Shown: positions 1 to 11,922 of the stretch, one piece after another
Layout: each line of letters opens with the position of its first letter
How positions within the stretch are numbered: the first letter of the stretch is position 1
Assembly (NCBI GenBank): GCA_036874045.1
Contig: CM072339.1
Span: forward strand, 4,595,501 to 4,659,500
Origin: Cymodocea nodosa
Lineage: Eukaryota > Streptophyta > Magnoliopsida > Alismatales > Cymodoceaceae
Direction of reading: 5' to 3'
Length of the DNA: 64,000 nt
Notes under the pieces: model-generated
Told to the model about the DNA's origin: nothing
What the model saw: only the letters and a program-made list of their open reading frames with translations
Databases searched by the model: none
Translations under genes and position numbers: made by a program

Positions 1-1690
1 AATTTTTCTAATAATGTCACTTTCATCAAAAGATTTTCTTAAACTTTTTAAAGCGCTAGTTATTTCAGGAAATCTGGAAAGTATGTCAAAAATAAATTTT
101 CCTTCATACATTTTAAATGATTCATATTTATGTACCAACATGTTAATTTTAGACTTTTTTATTTGATTGGTTCATTTGTTTGTAATTTCTAATGTATGTC
201 ATACTTCATAAGTAAAATCATATATAAAAATTTTAATGAACTGATCAAAAGACAATGCACATGATAAGAAATTTAACTCTTTAGCATTTAAGCTCTATTT
301 TTCTTTTTCATCAAATGTCCAGGTAGTATGTAATGCATTTAACGCAATAAAATGTTCACTAACTATGCTCTATAATTTAAATCAATAGACTTTATAAGAA
401 TAGATATTCTTCTTTTCCAATATACATAGTTAGAACTATCAAATAGTAGTGGTCGATTCAAATTCTAACAATTAGCTAAGTAGTTATTACTAGAAGTCAT
501 TCTATTTATGATTGTAAAATTTTCTACAAAATAAATTTTATGTTTTGATATCAATTGAAAGTGAGGATCAAAATGATTTCACAAGAGAAGGGGGTGAATT
601 CTGAATTCAAATTTTTTCAAAATTAAGCACAAAAACATATAGTAAAAATCTTTCTAAATCTATTTTTCTATTATGCACAAGATTTTTACAATATTACACA
701 ACTCAAAGTATAATAATAATAGACACTTTCAGATCTTTTTACCCTTGAGTAATAAAAATAACACGGAAAACTTACATTTTTTGATCTTGAAATGAAATAC
801 ACAAAACTTTGACCCTCACTTCACCAAGCTCTTTTTTAGTTGAAACCTTACTCCTTTGAATTGCTCTGTAGACCTTCAACTTTGATTCATTCAGACCTTC
901 AACTTTTCAAGTTGATTTCGTGTGGTGTAAGTGGTTTTACTATGTGGAAACTTTTGAACTCTCTAGATAGAGAATATTTTTCTTTATTTGCTCTCACTTG
1001 AAGTGAATTTCTCTATCTTGAAAAGAGATTTCTTTGTGTTGGAAGGAATACTTTGAAGTGTAGTTCGAATTTTCTATTTATAGTCTTCAAATTAGAGGTG
1101 TATGTTCATCACGTTCATTCACTCTTATCATTTTTCTATGATCTCATGTTCTTTTGAATTTCAAATTACTCACGTTCTTCATGTCTTAGATGATTTCTAC
1201 GTTCTCCTACCTCAGATGTATTGAGAACACATTTCTAGAGAATTGTAGAGTTTTTTACTTAAAGTCGTCATTTTTGTCGAATAGTTAACTTATAATACTT
1301 GTAAAAATTCGAACACTTATTTAATAATTTATCGAGTTTTTTACCTAAAATAACTCAATGTAAAGTTAGTCACTTATAAAACTTAAATAGTTATCACAAT
1401 TTATGTATAAAAACTCAAATAGTTATCTTAACTTTTCAATATCTTTAAACATGTACATAAAAAATACGTGAGAAATTTAAGTCATTTAAAACATATATGT
1501 AGAAAATCATAACTATTCAAGTTTTTAAAATAGCTTTTCAACTTTCTTGAAATGTTAACTGATAACTATATGTCTTTTCAAAATAAGTTAACACATAACT
1601 ATATAACTTTTCAAAATAAGTTAACGCGTAACTATACGACTAAGACAAAAGCTTAAACTTATTTTCAAACTCAAATATTCATCATTAAAA
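1..1690. other. AT-rich stretch without a recognised gene
   Basis: No long open frame or known domain is visible. Around 545-600 there is a stretch ending in a G-rich run (agaagggggtgaattc) of a kind often met inside plant LTR retrotransposons, but no LTR pair could be found. At 1557-1640 a unit of about 35 bp (cttttcaaaataagttaac core) is repeated roughly twice. Probably decayed repeat DNA. Confidence 0.4.
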
Positions 1691-1899
1691 CAAAAATTCC
1701 TAACAAAGGAAGTGTTTATGATTTATCTTCTTTACTTTAAGATGCTTGATTTTCAAAGGAAGTGTGAAATGCACATACTTTGATAGCTTGGTATAAAAGG
1801 TGCATAAGAAGTTGGCTAATTGGAAAAGTAAGCAACTCTCTTGAGGAGCATGGATAACCTTATTGAAGCATGTCCTCTTCAGCATTCTGGTTCACCTCA

Positions 1900-3733
1900 T
1901 GAGTGTTTATGATATTCTAATGGGAATCCTAAATAGGTTGCACTTGATATTTGCCAAGTTCCTATGGGGTCAAGGCAAGACACATTGACTAAGATGGGCC
2001 AAAATTACAAAGCTTGTAAGTGAAGGTGACTTATGTATTAAGAACCTAAGGGAACTTATGCTAGCATTGAGGATGAAGATGACTTGGAGGCTAATTAAGA
2101 AGTAGTCAATTTAGGCAGTAGTGACTTCTATTACATACGGATACTCTTTCAACAACGAAGGCTGTAGTGAACCATATAGGTAGAGAACTCTATGAGAGGT
2201 GTGGAGGAGGATGACTCCTTTTGCAAAATGGCTTAAGGATCACAATAACATCAACTTTTGTAGAGAATGGTGATTACCTTCTAAGTCACTTATTAGCCTA
2301 GGTGGAGTCGATGACTGGGTCGGAGGACATGTATGTAGCTGATGTGGCAGCTAACTCAGGAATGCTTGAAAATGTCTCTCTCCCATCCAATGTTATCTAG
2401 AAAATCCACAATAGTCTACAACTCATAATAGATAACAAAAATACCTTCAAGTGAGAACTCATTAACAGTTGAATCCTATTAAACAAGATGGCATGGGATG
2501 TGATTTGGAAAAAAGTGGAGTCAGTTTGGTGGAATGGAGGATTATGGAACAGGTTTACATCGACAAAGGTATCTTTCTTTCTTTAGAGGCTATTTCACTC
2601 TATAGTATCAACAAAGATGAATGCTCAAAGAAGAGGATACCAACTAGCCTCTTGCTGCAAATGTTGTAGATTTGGGTGGGAAGAAGAGTCCTCTCATCAT
2701 CTCTGTTTTGAAGGGGATTGGGTCATTCTTAGTAGATTCTGAGTGAATAAGAAATTGGGCCTCAAGCTTTGGAACCAGGATAATTAGAAGTTGCTTGTTT
2801 AGTGTACACTAACCTGAGAAGGCAATGATTTGTCTAGCAATGGACTAAAGTTTCTGGTGGCAAATATTTTGTGAGAATGTTGGAAGGAGAGATACTCTAT
2901 GATCTTTGAAAACAAGAAGGGCTCCTTTGATTGCATCAAGGAAAGGATTGAAGTGACTTTGACCACCTTCGTTCTTACTTTTAGAAGATCCTGATGTCAA
3001 CTATGGGAAGTTGCCACCTTGCAACAATTAGGCTTCAGACATTTGGTTTCCCCAATGTCATCTACTAGATGGTATGCTTGGGAGAAACCATTACATTTGA
3101 GACTCAAACCAAATATGGATGTAACGGTCAATCTAGAAGGTTATGTGGTAGGGGGAGGTGTAGCTCAAGATGGAAATGTTTCATTATTTTTATTTTCTAC
3201 AATTTTCACGGGAGAGTTAGTATTATTGAAGTGGAGATTCGTGCCTTGATTGAAGGCCTTCAATTCTACTGAAACATGGGTATTCCCATTGGTCATCTGG
3301 TAGTGGAGATTGACTCTTCCTTTTCTAAATGATATTAAGTGCAATAGATGTCTCGAGGGCAAGTAGTGCCAGGATGGATTAGTCTTTATTAGTCTATGGA
3401 GCTCATCTATTTCTTCCACCATCTGCCTTGGGAAGCGAATTGCATGGTAGATGCCTTGGCTAAGGTTAGCCTTAATGGACAAGGGGGAATTTTTCCAAAG
3501 TGTGGAGAATATTCTGATGGAAGCCCAAAGACAACTTTGTATGAATGTTCTAGCTATTCCAAGAAGCTAGAGTTGCTAGTAGTTTTGCTTTGGGAGGATT
3601 TTGTCTTTTCTTCTTACATGTTACAGTTTTTCCTTTACCCTCTTTTTTGTTACACTTTTGCTATACTTGTATCAATTCCTTTACTTGGGCCCCACTCCTT
3701 TTATAGATTAAGGAATTTCTATTAAAAAAAAAG
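1900..3733 (+). mobile_element. L1-type LINE, 5'-truncated 3' part
   Basis: Plus-strand translation, broken by many stops and frame changes, shows the order expected downstream of an L1-type plant reverse transcriptase. First comes a leucine-rich region near 1900-2100, then a cysteine/histidine zinc-binding block near 2625-2710, then an RNase H-like domain near 3060-3480. The element closes with a short poly(A) run at about 3724-3732, the typical 3' end of a target-primed LINE insertion. The reverse-transcriptase core is missing, so this is a 5'-truncated dead copy. It lies downstream of the importin gene and has no obvious link to it. Confidence 0.75.
2469..3500 (+). pseudogene. LINE zinc-binding and RNase H domains, broken
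   Basis: Near 2640-2710 the frame reads CCKCCRFGWEEESSHHLCF, matching the Cx2C...Hx(3-4)C pattern of the zf-RVT domain found after plant LINE reverse transcriptases. From about 3060 to 3480 the fragments LKPNMDVTVN, GGGVAQDGN, EIRALIEGLQF, VEIDSSFSK and HHLPWEANCMVDALAKV follow the order of the RVT_3 RNase H family (substrate-facing strand, glycine turn, acidic residues, terminal EAN-x-x-ADALA helix). These pieces lie in different frames and carry internal stops, so no full protein can be made. Family membership is recognised from motif order; loss of function is read directly from the stops. Confidence 0.7.
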
Positions 3734-3919
3734 ACGTGTTGATTGTTTACACCCCACAATTTCCTCCTTGTATGTGACCATGGGTCAAAGCTGCAACCAT
3801 CACCTATTGATTCTCAATTGAGGATTGTGGTTGCATTGAAATCCTCATGACCCTGGTCTCTTCTAAATCTGACATCTTATTAGCACCAAAAATTTGACCA
3901 CATAGTTGTGAATACAGTT

Positions 3920-4225
3920 AATGACTCAAACCAAATGAAAATGTTGCAACAACTAACTCCTCCCTATACTATCTCATTTTTACAATGTGTACAATAGGCG
4001 GTTGATAGATATCTAACTCTTCAATCAATTATTGTATAATGCTGTAATAGTCTTGTGGGCTGTGAAAACACTTCATGATTCAAACTTGTTAAATATTTTG
4101 CAACAGCTAACTCTTCCCTATACTATCTCACCTTTGCAATATCTACAACAGGCAGTTGGTAGATATCTACTCCTCAATCAATTGTTATACAATGTTGTAA
4201 TAGTCTTGTGGTGTTTGGTTACTTT
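3920..4225 (-). repeat. Tandem duplication of a copia gag fragment (about 153 bp x 2)
   Basis: Two diverged copies, about 3920-4072 and 4073-4225, sit head to tail. Each holds a piece similar on the minus strand to the Gag region of the copia elements further right (compare the sequence near 8270-8360 and 32220-32340). The surroundings (3740-3919) show no feature. Confidence 0.55.
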
Positions 4226-4309
4226 GCTTGAGTATAAAAAGTTGTTCATACATTTGAAAAGTTTTTACAATGTTCTTCTGATGGTCATAAGTTTTTTAGA
4301 GCTTGGAGA

Positions 4310-4530
4310 TGGTGTAGTTGAAATTTCTTTTACTAGAGCTTGGATTTGTTGTCAAGTCTCCTATGTCAATAATCCTACATTCCATAAAAGAATAAAATAA
4401 ATAGAAGTTGATTGTTACTTTGTTAGAGACATGATGATAAATTTGATTACCACTCCATATACAATTATAAATGCATGAAACATATTGAAGTGGATTATCA
4501 CTATATTCAAGATATATGTAGGCTTTTATT
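4310..4530 (+). pseudogene. Copia RNase H C-terminal remnant
   Basis: The plus strand encodes NNPTFHKRIK followed, after a stop, by IEVDCYFVRDMM. This is the end of the Ty1/copia RNase H domain, where family members read N-x-x-FHERTKHIEVDCHFVR. A second degenerate copy of the same motif (MKHIEVDYHYIQD) follows near 4470-4515, suggesting a small duplication. No LTR or other copia domain is attached, so this is an isolated scrap. Confidence 0.55.
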
Positions 4531-4569
4531 ATTTGTCAACAGACTGTCTAATTTTCTGTAAGTGTTAAT

Positions 4570-4819
4570 CATCAATCTTGACCAAAGGGAATCTTTAGTC
4601 ATTAAGTTCATGCCATGTGCATGCATAAAGCTATCGTGAATTCCTTAAGGTCTTGGATTCCTAAACTTCCCTCATTCAAGGGTTTAGTAATTGCTTCCTA
4701 GCTAATGTAGTACCTTTTATGGTGATTTTTTGTGTAGCTCTCCAAAGGAAGTTAGCCATGATGCCCTAAATTTTGTTTAAAATGCTAAATGGGATGTCAA
4801 AACACTTATAATATGAATG
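4570..4819 (-). mobile_element. L1-type LINE fragment, left part
   Basis: The minus strand reads pieces such as IMANFLWR and LGIQDLKEF, which match the conserved region after the reverse transcriptase in plant L1 LINEs (NFLWG ... GGLGIRDLKKFN). The fragment continues at 9386-10500 on the other side of copia element D, whose AGTTT target duplication (4820-4824 and 9386-9390) joins the two halves. Confidence 0.6.
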
Positions 4820-4824
4820 AGTTT

Positions 4825-4955
4825 AGATATTAAGGTTTGAAGAAGGTGGAGAGGAAGAAGTGATTAGCATTGTAATTAGGGTTAAGCACCTATGTAAGTA
4901 CATGAGTTAAATGGATCCTAGGATCCATATAATGACTTATTACAATATATTAACA
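4825..4955 (-). repeat. Element D downstream LTR (131 bp)
   Basis: This matches the copy at 9234-9385, which has about 20 extra bases from a local duplication around its ggatccatat motif. On the minus strand the repeat begins TGTTA. It is followed on its right by a purine-rich tract (minus strand AAGGAG), the expected plus-strand primer. Confidence 0.85.
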
Positions 4956-5236
4956 CTCCTTCAAGTTGAACTGTATATATCAAGAAGTTGCAGCTTATTA
5001 CATAGATTTTCAGAAGTTTTACTCTAAGTCTTTTGGTAAGGATATCAGTCAATTGATCTTCAAATTGCGTAAATGGAGTAGATATAACATTTTTAAAACA
5101 TTGTCTTTAATGAAGTGACAATCAACTTCAATATGCTTAGTTTATTTACGAAATGTGGGATTATTTGTAATATAAATGGCAGTCTAATTAGCACAGTACA
5201 TTAGCATGAGATCACAAATATCAACCAAGTTTCTAA

Positions 5237-5869
5237 CTAATCTTCTATACCTACTTGAAGGGTGTCAACTAGAGAGTACTCCCATAGAACATAATCATTC
5301 TTTTTATGATGAAAACTCTCTCTTATTTGATTATAAAAAGAATGATTCTGTTCTATGAGAGTACTCTCTAGTTGACACCATTCAAGTTCAATTTCTTTTA
5401 ACAAATCTAAAGCATATTTTCTTTGAGATAAAGATAGTCTCCCTTTGGAATAAGTAAGTTTAATTGCTAGAAAATATCTTAGTTTGTCTATGTCTTTAGT
5501 GGCAAAATGTTTATTTAGAAAACATTTGATCTCATCAATCTCTTGCACATCACTACCTATTAACAACATATCCACATGAACTGTAAGTAAAACAACTTCT
5601 CTTAAAGTTTTCTTTATAAAGATAGAGTGATTAACACGATAGTTGTCAAAACCACCACTTTGCGTCACAATACAAAACTTCTTAAACCAAGCTTTTGAAC
5701 ATTGTTTAAGACCATAAATGGCATTGTGGAGTAAACAGACTTGTTTTGTCTCTCCTTGAGCAACATAACCTAGATGTTGCTCCATGTAAACAATTTCATC
5801 TAGATTATCATAGAGAAAAACATTCTTAACATCAAGTTGAAGTAAAGGACAAGACTGATTCACTACCAT
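5237..5869 (-). pseudogene. Element D reverse transcriptase, C-terminal half
   Basis: A 210-residue open frame covers the copia reverse transcriptase from [17 protein letters not shown], through IYGLKQCSKAWFKKF, to YALDLLKE. The catalytic YVDD box is degenerate (HVDM: one residue lost, tyrosine replaced). The last roughly 45 residues are not family sequence: they come from an inverted copy of the preceding coding segment, the hairpin at 5254-5386. Upstream, the N-terminal part of the domain continues in other frames to about 6060. The RNase H part lies near 4990-5230 in pieces. The product would be inactive. Confidence 0.8.
5254..5386. repeat. Inverted repeat, 54-bp arms, 25-bp spacer
   Basis: Arm 1 (5254-5307) and arm 2 (5333-5386) are reverse complements with about 3 mismatches in 54, separated by 5308-5332. 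The corresponding place in element B (17930-17990) shows only one such segment, so this is a duplication in inverted orientation inside D. Confidence 0.85.
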
Positions 5870-6440
5870 AGAGAGTTACACCCAAATGGAGTAAAGGCAA
5901 GCTACAGGAGAAAAAGTTTTAGAGTAATCTATTCTATATTCTTAAGAGAAGTCATAAGCTGCCAAATAGGCTTTGTATCTGCCAACACTACCATTGAACT
6001 TACGTTTGATTGTGTAATCTCATTTACAAGTGACTGCATTCGCTCATTCAAGGTGAGGTACAAGATCTCAAGTGTCATGAGAGAGAAGAGCACTCATTTC
6101 ATCATCTATAGCAACCTTTTAATAAAGAGTATGGTGAGCATCCTAAAGACTTGAAGATAAAGACTACAAAAATGACAAAATTGGATCAAGGTGAGCATAG
6201 GAAATAACATCTGATAGAAGGTATTAGGTACAAGTCTAGGTGTCCTTCCTTAATGCAATAGGAAAGTCATCTTGGGTTGCTAGGCAGGGAGAGTTGGGTA
6301 GGGAGTTAGATTCACTATTAAGAGTAAAGGTGGCTCAAAAGTAGTAGTGGGAGCCCTTGGTCGACAACCATATACCTATAGTAGTAGTTAATTTACATCA
6401 TCTTGTACAAAAGGAACTTCAAAAGATGTGGCACAAGGAC

Positions 6441-7330
6441 TCAAACCATTAATGATTTCGATAAGAGGTGGAGAGGATGAAGGGGGTGAACATTGACATG
6501 GGAGGAAGAATCTATCTCACCATCATGATAGGATCGAGACTCAAAATAGATAACATCTCTAGAGGTAAAATATTTACAAGTGAGGGGATGGTAAATATGA
6601 TATCCTTTTTGAGTGCAAAAGTAGCTAACAAAAAGACATTTTATTATACAAGAAAATAATTTATCAAGATTAGAAGTGAAATCTTGAACGAAAGTAATAC
6701 ACCCAAACACCTTAAGAGTAATAGAGAATAATTCTCTTTTAGGATAAAGATGATGAGAAGGAATAGCTCCTCCTAAGGGGGTAGACAACATTCAATTAAT
6801 CAAGTAAATGATAGTGAAAATGACATCAAACCACAAAAAATTAAGAACATGCATCTACAACATAATGGTGCAAGTAACATCAAGGATACGATGATGTTAC
6901 TATTTTGTTCCACAACACCATTTTGTTGTGATGTATGGAGGCAAGTAGTCTGATGAATAATATTAAGGGAGGAATAAATAGTTTAAAAATCTGTTTACAT
7001 AAATTCCAAAGCATTATCAATATATAAGATTTTTGGGCATAGAAAAATAATTTTTTATTTCAGTAATGAAATCTTTGAAAACATTAAGGATACTACAACG
7101 ATCTTTTAACAAATAAATCTAAGTTATATGAGAATAATTATCAACAAATACAACATAATATTTGTAACTAAACGCAAGCACAACCCTACTATGACCTTAA
7201 ATGTTGCAGTGAACAAAATCAAACATATGATTAGACAAAACAAGGTATAACTTCTTAAAGATTACATAGATGTGCTTCCCAACTTGATAAGACTCACAAT
7301 TGAAAGGAGAAATAGAGACCCATGGTATGA
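6441..7330 (-). pseudogene. Element D integrase region, broken
   Basis: The minus-strand frame 6441-6791 reads the conserved block after the copia integrase core (PKRELFSITLKVFGCITFV, then CLFVSYFCTQKGYHIYHP). Core integrase pieces continue to about 7330 in other frames with stops. The same block is found in element B at 19029-19373. It is non-functional as it stands. Confidence 0.65.
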
Positions 7331-7799
7331 TCTAATGAAGTTTTTGCTAAGATAGATGATCAAGATGACAATGCTACAAAAAAGATGAATTTGTGTTGGA
7401 CATACATACAATCAAACCACGAGATATATAGTCACAAATCGGTAAGTATGCTCTAGACGATTGTGGTCCATGCTCTAAATCAATCTTCTACCTCATTTGC
7501 AAGTCCTAAAAGGTAATGTAAAAGGAAAAAAAGTAGATGAGCACTAAAGTTGAATAGTAAAAGTACTAATGAACAGAGTGTTCAAAGAAAAATCAAAAAC
7601 ATAAAGGACATCGTTCAGTTTTATTTGAGAGGAGGCTTGGATGTCTCTCTTTCTAGATACAGAACATGAATAACTGTTAACTATAGTCATAGAGGTCTTA
7701 TTTTGCATAGTGGATAGATAGTCAAATAAGGTAAAATTACTTGAAATGTGAAAGAATGCCCTAGAGTTTTATCCAAGGTTCACTGTCTAATGTAATCAA

Positions 7800-8690
7800 G
7801 GTAGTGCTTGTACCTAGAAGTAAGGAGGGTGCTTGAGCACTCATGATAGTGGAATTTTGTCCTTGTAATTGGAGAAAGTGTTCATAGTTGGCTTGTGAGA
7901 TAGATACAGTAGGCCCAATTTCTAAACTAACATTAGTATGTTGAGAGGGTCTTAGCTATAGAAAGTTGTCCCAACATTTTTCTAATTTATGTTCAAGTTT
8001 GTCACACCATTGATATTTCGGTTTCTAACAATCATTACGCTCTCCTGTATTGCATCCACATTCACATCCACTAGAGGAAATCAAGGTAGATTGGTTTGTA
8101 ATTGTTATAGCTAACATTGAAGACGTCAGGGTTGAGACACACATTACCTTGGCAAAAGTTTTAGCTAAATTTAACATCATATGAGCTCCCAAAACTCATC
8201 CTTAAATCTATAATGCAACATCAAGATTAATACTAGCTAAGTAAAAGGCAATAGCAAGTTCTTCTTGAGAACATTGAAAGGTGGCTATGTCAAAGGTTAG
8301 AGGTTAATAGACATTCAACTCATTGATTAATCCTTTGAATGTGTTGTAATGCTCTTGAGGAGTTATGTCCCCTTGCTTGATTCAGAACAAATCTTTGTAA
8401 ACCTGAAAGATCTTGGAGATATTTTTGTCATGCCCATGAGTCTGCTGCAAGTTCTCACATTTCTTTTATAATTTTCATCATGGACACACCATGGGCCACA
8501 TCAAGTTCCATACTTGTTAACATCTAAAAGCTAACAACATCATTAGCATACTAGTCCCTATACTCAGAACTTTTGATATCTAGTGGAGGAAGGGTAAGGT
8601 GTGGTTCGTAATGGTGAATAGCTACAATTCTTTCAAAATTCTAAGTCCAAAGCAAATAGTTGGATCCATTTAATTTTTCAGATATACTAG
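7800..8690 (-). pseudogene. Element D gag region, broken
   Basis: Position between integrase and upstream LTR, and similarity to the Gag regions of elements B (20500-21255) and F (51935-52510), identify this as the gag part. It is broken by stops and no frame longer than about 70 codons remains. The stretch 8690-9221 is the element's leader without recognisable coding content. Confidence 0.5.
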
Positions 8691-9221
8691 GAAAACTTTG
8701 AATAAGTTACTTCCACGTTTTTCCAAAGATGATGCCATGATTCACAATACAATTGTTGTTTAAAACAATTCCAGAGAACAACTATGTAGACTTCCATGGT
8801 ATGACTTCCAATGGAAGGAGGATGAGTGTGCCTAGCAATGTGACTCCAACCAACAACACAAGAAAGGAAAAGGACACAAACAAAATCAAGTAACCAACTG
8901 AACATTTGGTGAATTAGGACTAACCCATTAGAATGTCTTCTATAAAACCATAATCACAACCTTACAAGCTTGAGCACATGCATATTTGTCGGACACAAAC
9001 TTCAACACATCTATCAAACAGACAACCACAGAAATGTAGACACAAATGTAAAAATGTGAGAATAGCCATACGATGCAAACATGCGAGAGGGGCTGTTCGA
9101 TGTGATCACAAACATAGAACATGTACGAGGTGAACCGTGAATGTGCAAGTCGCAGACCATCGAGATTTTCATCCATTCTTTAGCACAAGACAAAAAAATT
9201 AGAAGTCCTAATCGAGAGTTA

Positions 9222-9233
9222 GCTCTGATACCA
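9222..9233 (-). promoter_or_regulatory. Primer-binding site of element D
   Basis: The minus strand reads TGGTATCAGAGC directly beside the LTR. This is the classic plant copia primer site, complementary to the 3' end of initiator tRNA-Met. Confidence 0.8.
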
Positions 9234-9385
9234 AGATATTAGGGTTTGAAAAAGGTGGAGAGGAAGAAGTGATTGGCATTAGATCATAATTAAGGTTAAG
9301 CATCTATATAAGCACATGAGTTAAATGGATCCTAGGATCCATATAACAGGGGATCCATATACTGACCCATCACAATACATTAACA
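9234..9385 (-). repeat. Element D upstream LTR (152 bp)
   Basis: Partner of the LTR at 4825-4955. A short duplication of the ggatccatat segment makes it longer than its partner. On the element strand its inner end abuts the primer-binding site at 9222-9233. Confidence 0.85.
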
Positions 9386-10500
9386 AGTTTGTTGATGGGC
9401 ATATGCTTGATTGGTATGAGTTTGCCTCCTCAGCGTAAGAGTTTTGACTTCCATTCTGCCAATTTATCCTGAATTTTCCTTACTAAGCCTTTGAACTATT
9501 TATTTTTAAGCCTTCTCTTTGAAGATAATGGAAATATGGTTCTCTGCCAAAACCTGTAATGCTTTCAAGCATCGCAATTCTGTGTTATGACATTGATTTA
9601 GGAGTGATAATTGCACCTTTTCTTCTGTTGATTCTGTCCAATTGATATTTGATAATGCTCGAGGAATTTCATGGTCTTTTCCATTGATTTCCTACATCCA
9701 TTAAGAAATAATAAGACATCATCACCATATAAGAGGTGGTAAATGGTGGTCTTGTCAATACCAGCCTTGTTTGGGAGGATCTAATTTGTCTACACGAGAT
9801 GATCTAATCCTATACTAATGATTTCTTTTGGCAAGATAAAAAGGCTGGTGGATGGTGGATCTCCCTATCTTTAGACCTCCAATGTTTTTGAAGAATGGTA
9901 AGGATTCTCCATTCATCAGGACCCAAAATTGTTATCTTCCTCTGATCTCTATGTCAAATTTCTGAACCAATTCTTGTGTGATAGCAATATTTTCAAAAAT
10001 AGAATGATACCTCACAAAGGTGCCTTGAAAAATGGATACCCACTTAGGAAGAATCATGGATAACCTAGTTGTCATAATTTTAGGAAGAATCTTATAATTA
10101 ACATTGCAAAGGTTGATTGGTCTAGAACTTGCGAATTCTTCAATGCAATCTTTCTCTGGAATTAAGGTGAAAAAGGTAGCCTTCTACTCTATTCATATCA
10201 TAGCTTGTAAAAACTGTACATATAGCATGTGCCAAATCCTCGCCAATCGTATCCCAACATTGCTTATAGAACTCAGCTGGGCCTGGCACATGTTGACCTA
10301 TAGACATGACTACTTAATCTCTTCTTGTGAAGGAGTTTTGAAGGGCATCTTGTTGTCTTGTGTTGCCATCCTGGGGATTTTGTTTAGGATATGCTTCTTG
10401 ATGTAATAGCCTTTCAACATGAGCAGGTTTTGAGAGTATGTTCTTCCCTGCTTTTGGATATCTTCCATAGAATTGTTGAACATAAGCAAATAGATTTCCC
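9386..10500 (-). mobile_element. L1-type LINE reverse-transcriptase fragment, right part
   Basis: The minus strand carries recognisable pieces of an L1 reverse transcriptase in family order: GPAEFYKQCWDTIGEDL near 10290-10230, NIAITQELVQ-like sequence near 9990-9960, and LLYGDDVLLFLNG near 9740-9690. The last is the catalytic box, here YGDD instead of the usual YADD. Frameshifts and stops separate the pieces. The fragment is continuous with 4570-4819 apart from the insertion of element D. The open frame on the opposite strand at 10104-10406 is only a shadow. Confidence 0.75.
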
Positions 10501-11920
10501 TAAAAATTCAACCACTGGTAGATATGCTGTTCAATGAGAGAAGCATGCACTACAGTAGGCTTTGATGATTGAATGTATACGTATAGTGGACCTGCTAGAT
10601 CTGTTGGAAGTTTGGACTAGATACCATCTAGCATGGCTTAGGATTGCCACAAGAAATAAGCCTCTCTATGGTGGCATATGGCAGTCTAGTGCGGAAGCAT
10701 CCATTTTGGGACGCTTGCTTTTTCTCCTTTTTCCCTTAAGACGCATATATACTGATAATTTCGTCTTGTCTGTTTTTGTAACTTGACTTGTAGCAAGGAA
10801 ATACACTTCTGCAACTTGACATAATAATTTGATATGGAATTACATACAATTAATAAGTTCATAATTTTGTACATCTAGTATCATACTTTTCCTAGCACTT
10901 CAAGCGGTAGCAGTTGTATCAAAAATTATTCGCATTTATTTTCTTGTGAATGTTATTTCAGGCAGTGGAGAAAAAAAGAGGCAGAAGAAAAAAAGTCCTC
11001 TTCTTTAAGTAGGAGGCAACAGACGTTTGATACTACCTCTCTTCACCTTTATGGATTTATTAGATTGCACAGGGCATATAAATTTATTCATATATGTATA
11101 TATATCATTCGAATTTTATGTTGCTCTGCACAAATATTTCATCGTTTTAATGCTATTACTTTTTTATTTTCCCCACTTATTTTTCATTCGAGTGGCTTTA
11201 TAGTTTCAGCTGTCTCAAATATTTTGAGTATTTGAATTTGTTAAAACGTCCTTTGTGTTTTTTGCAAGTAAATAAAAACCCCTTGTTTAAACATAAATTC
11301 TTTTTTATTATTTTAAAAAAGAAAATTTCCATGGTATTTATGCTTTGTGAGACAAATCAGAATTGATAGGTTTTTTCAAATCTTAATTTAAAAGTTGTTC
11401 ATGAGGATGCCATAACTCACTCCTTTTAAAATAATTGATTTCACTAAATTCAAGCTTGCAAAAATCTAATTTATTTTTCACCATAAATTATCATCTTTCC
11501 TCTTGTAATCATGTTTTCTATTGTTCTATTAATCTAGTATGAATTAGCGAGTCAAATAACCCAATCGACAATTACAATTAGTGTAAGAAGGTCAAGATAT
11601 AAAAAAGTAAAATCCGAAAGTAAATGTGCAATTTAAATTTAAACAATTTTTTAGATGAAAATAAAATGACGAAGAAAAAAATTAGAAGAAACATTTTATG
11701 ATGTGCATGCAAATTCAAATGCAAGTATTCGATTAACCTGTATAAAACGCATACTACAATAGATGTTTAAGATCCAAAGTTATACCGTCGTTACGTCAAC
11801 GTCCAACACACCACATCCGAGTCATTATTCGGCAGCATGCGTACAAGCACACGTATCATAATAATCATGATGCCTCAGTTTTTGTTTTCTAATACGATGT
11901 GAATCTTCGATTTCAATGCG
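10500..11920. other. Intergenic stretch, nothing recognised
   Basis: Short open frames on both strands show no family resemblance. The sequence becomes AT-rich after 10900 and has a short TATA-type microsatellite near 11090-11105. No LTR, LINE domain or RNA gene is apparent. Confidence 0.4.
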
Positions 11921-11922
11921 TT

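Larger units (their letters stand above)
4825..9385 (-). mobile_element. Ty1/copia element D, full-length structure, decayed
   Basis: Short LTRs at 4825-4955 and 9234-9385 flank a copia-type interior in the minus direction: gag, integrase, reverse transcriptase, RNase H. The insertion is bounded by a perfect 5-bp target duplication AGTTT (4820-4824, 9386-9390). A primer-binding site TGGTATCAGAGC (minus strand, 9222-9233) abuts the upstream LTR, as expected for priming by initiator tRNA-Met. It was inserted into an older L1 fragment. Coding frames are interrupted throughout, and the reverse-transcriptase active site is damaged. The LTR layout and interior resemble elements B, E and F of this window, so they are probably related lineages. 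Confidence 0.9.

Noticed and set aside
10104..10406. A 100-codon plus-strand frame
   Set aside because: It is antisense to recognisable L1 reverse-transcriptase sequence.
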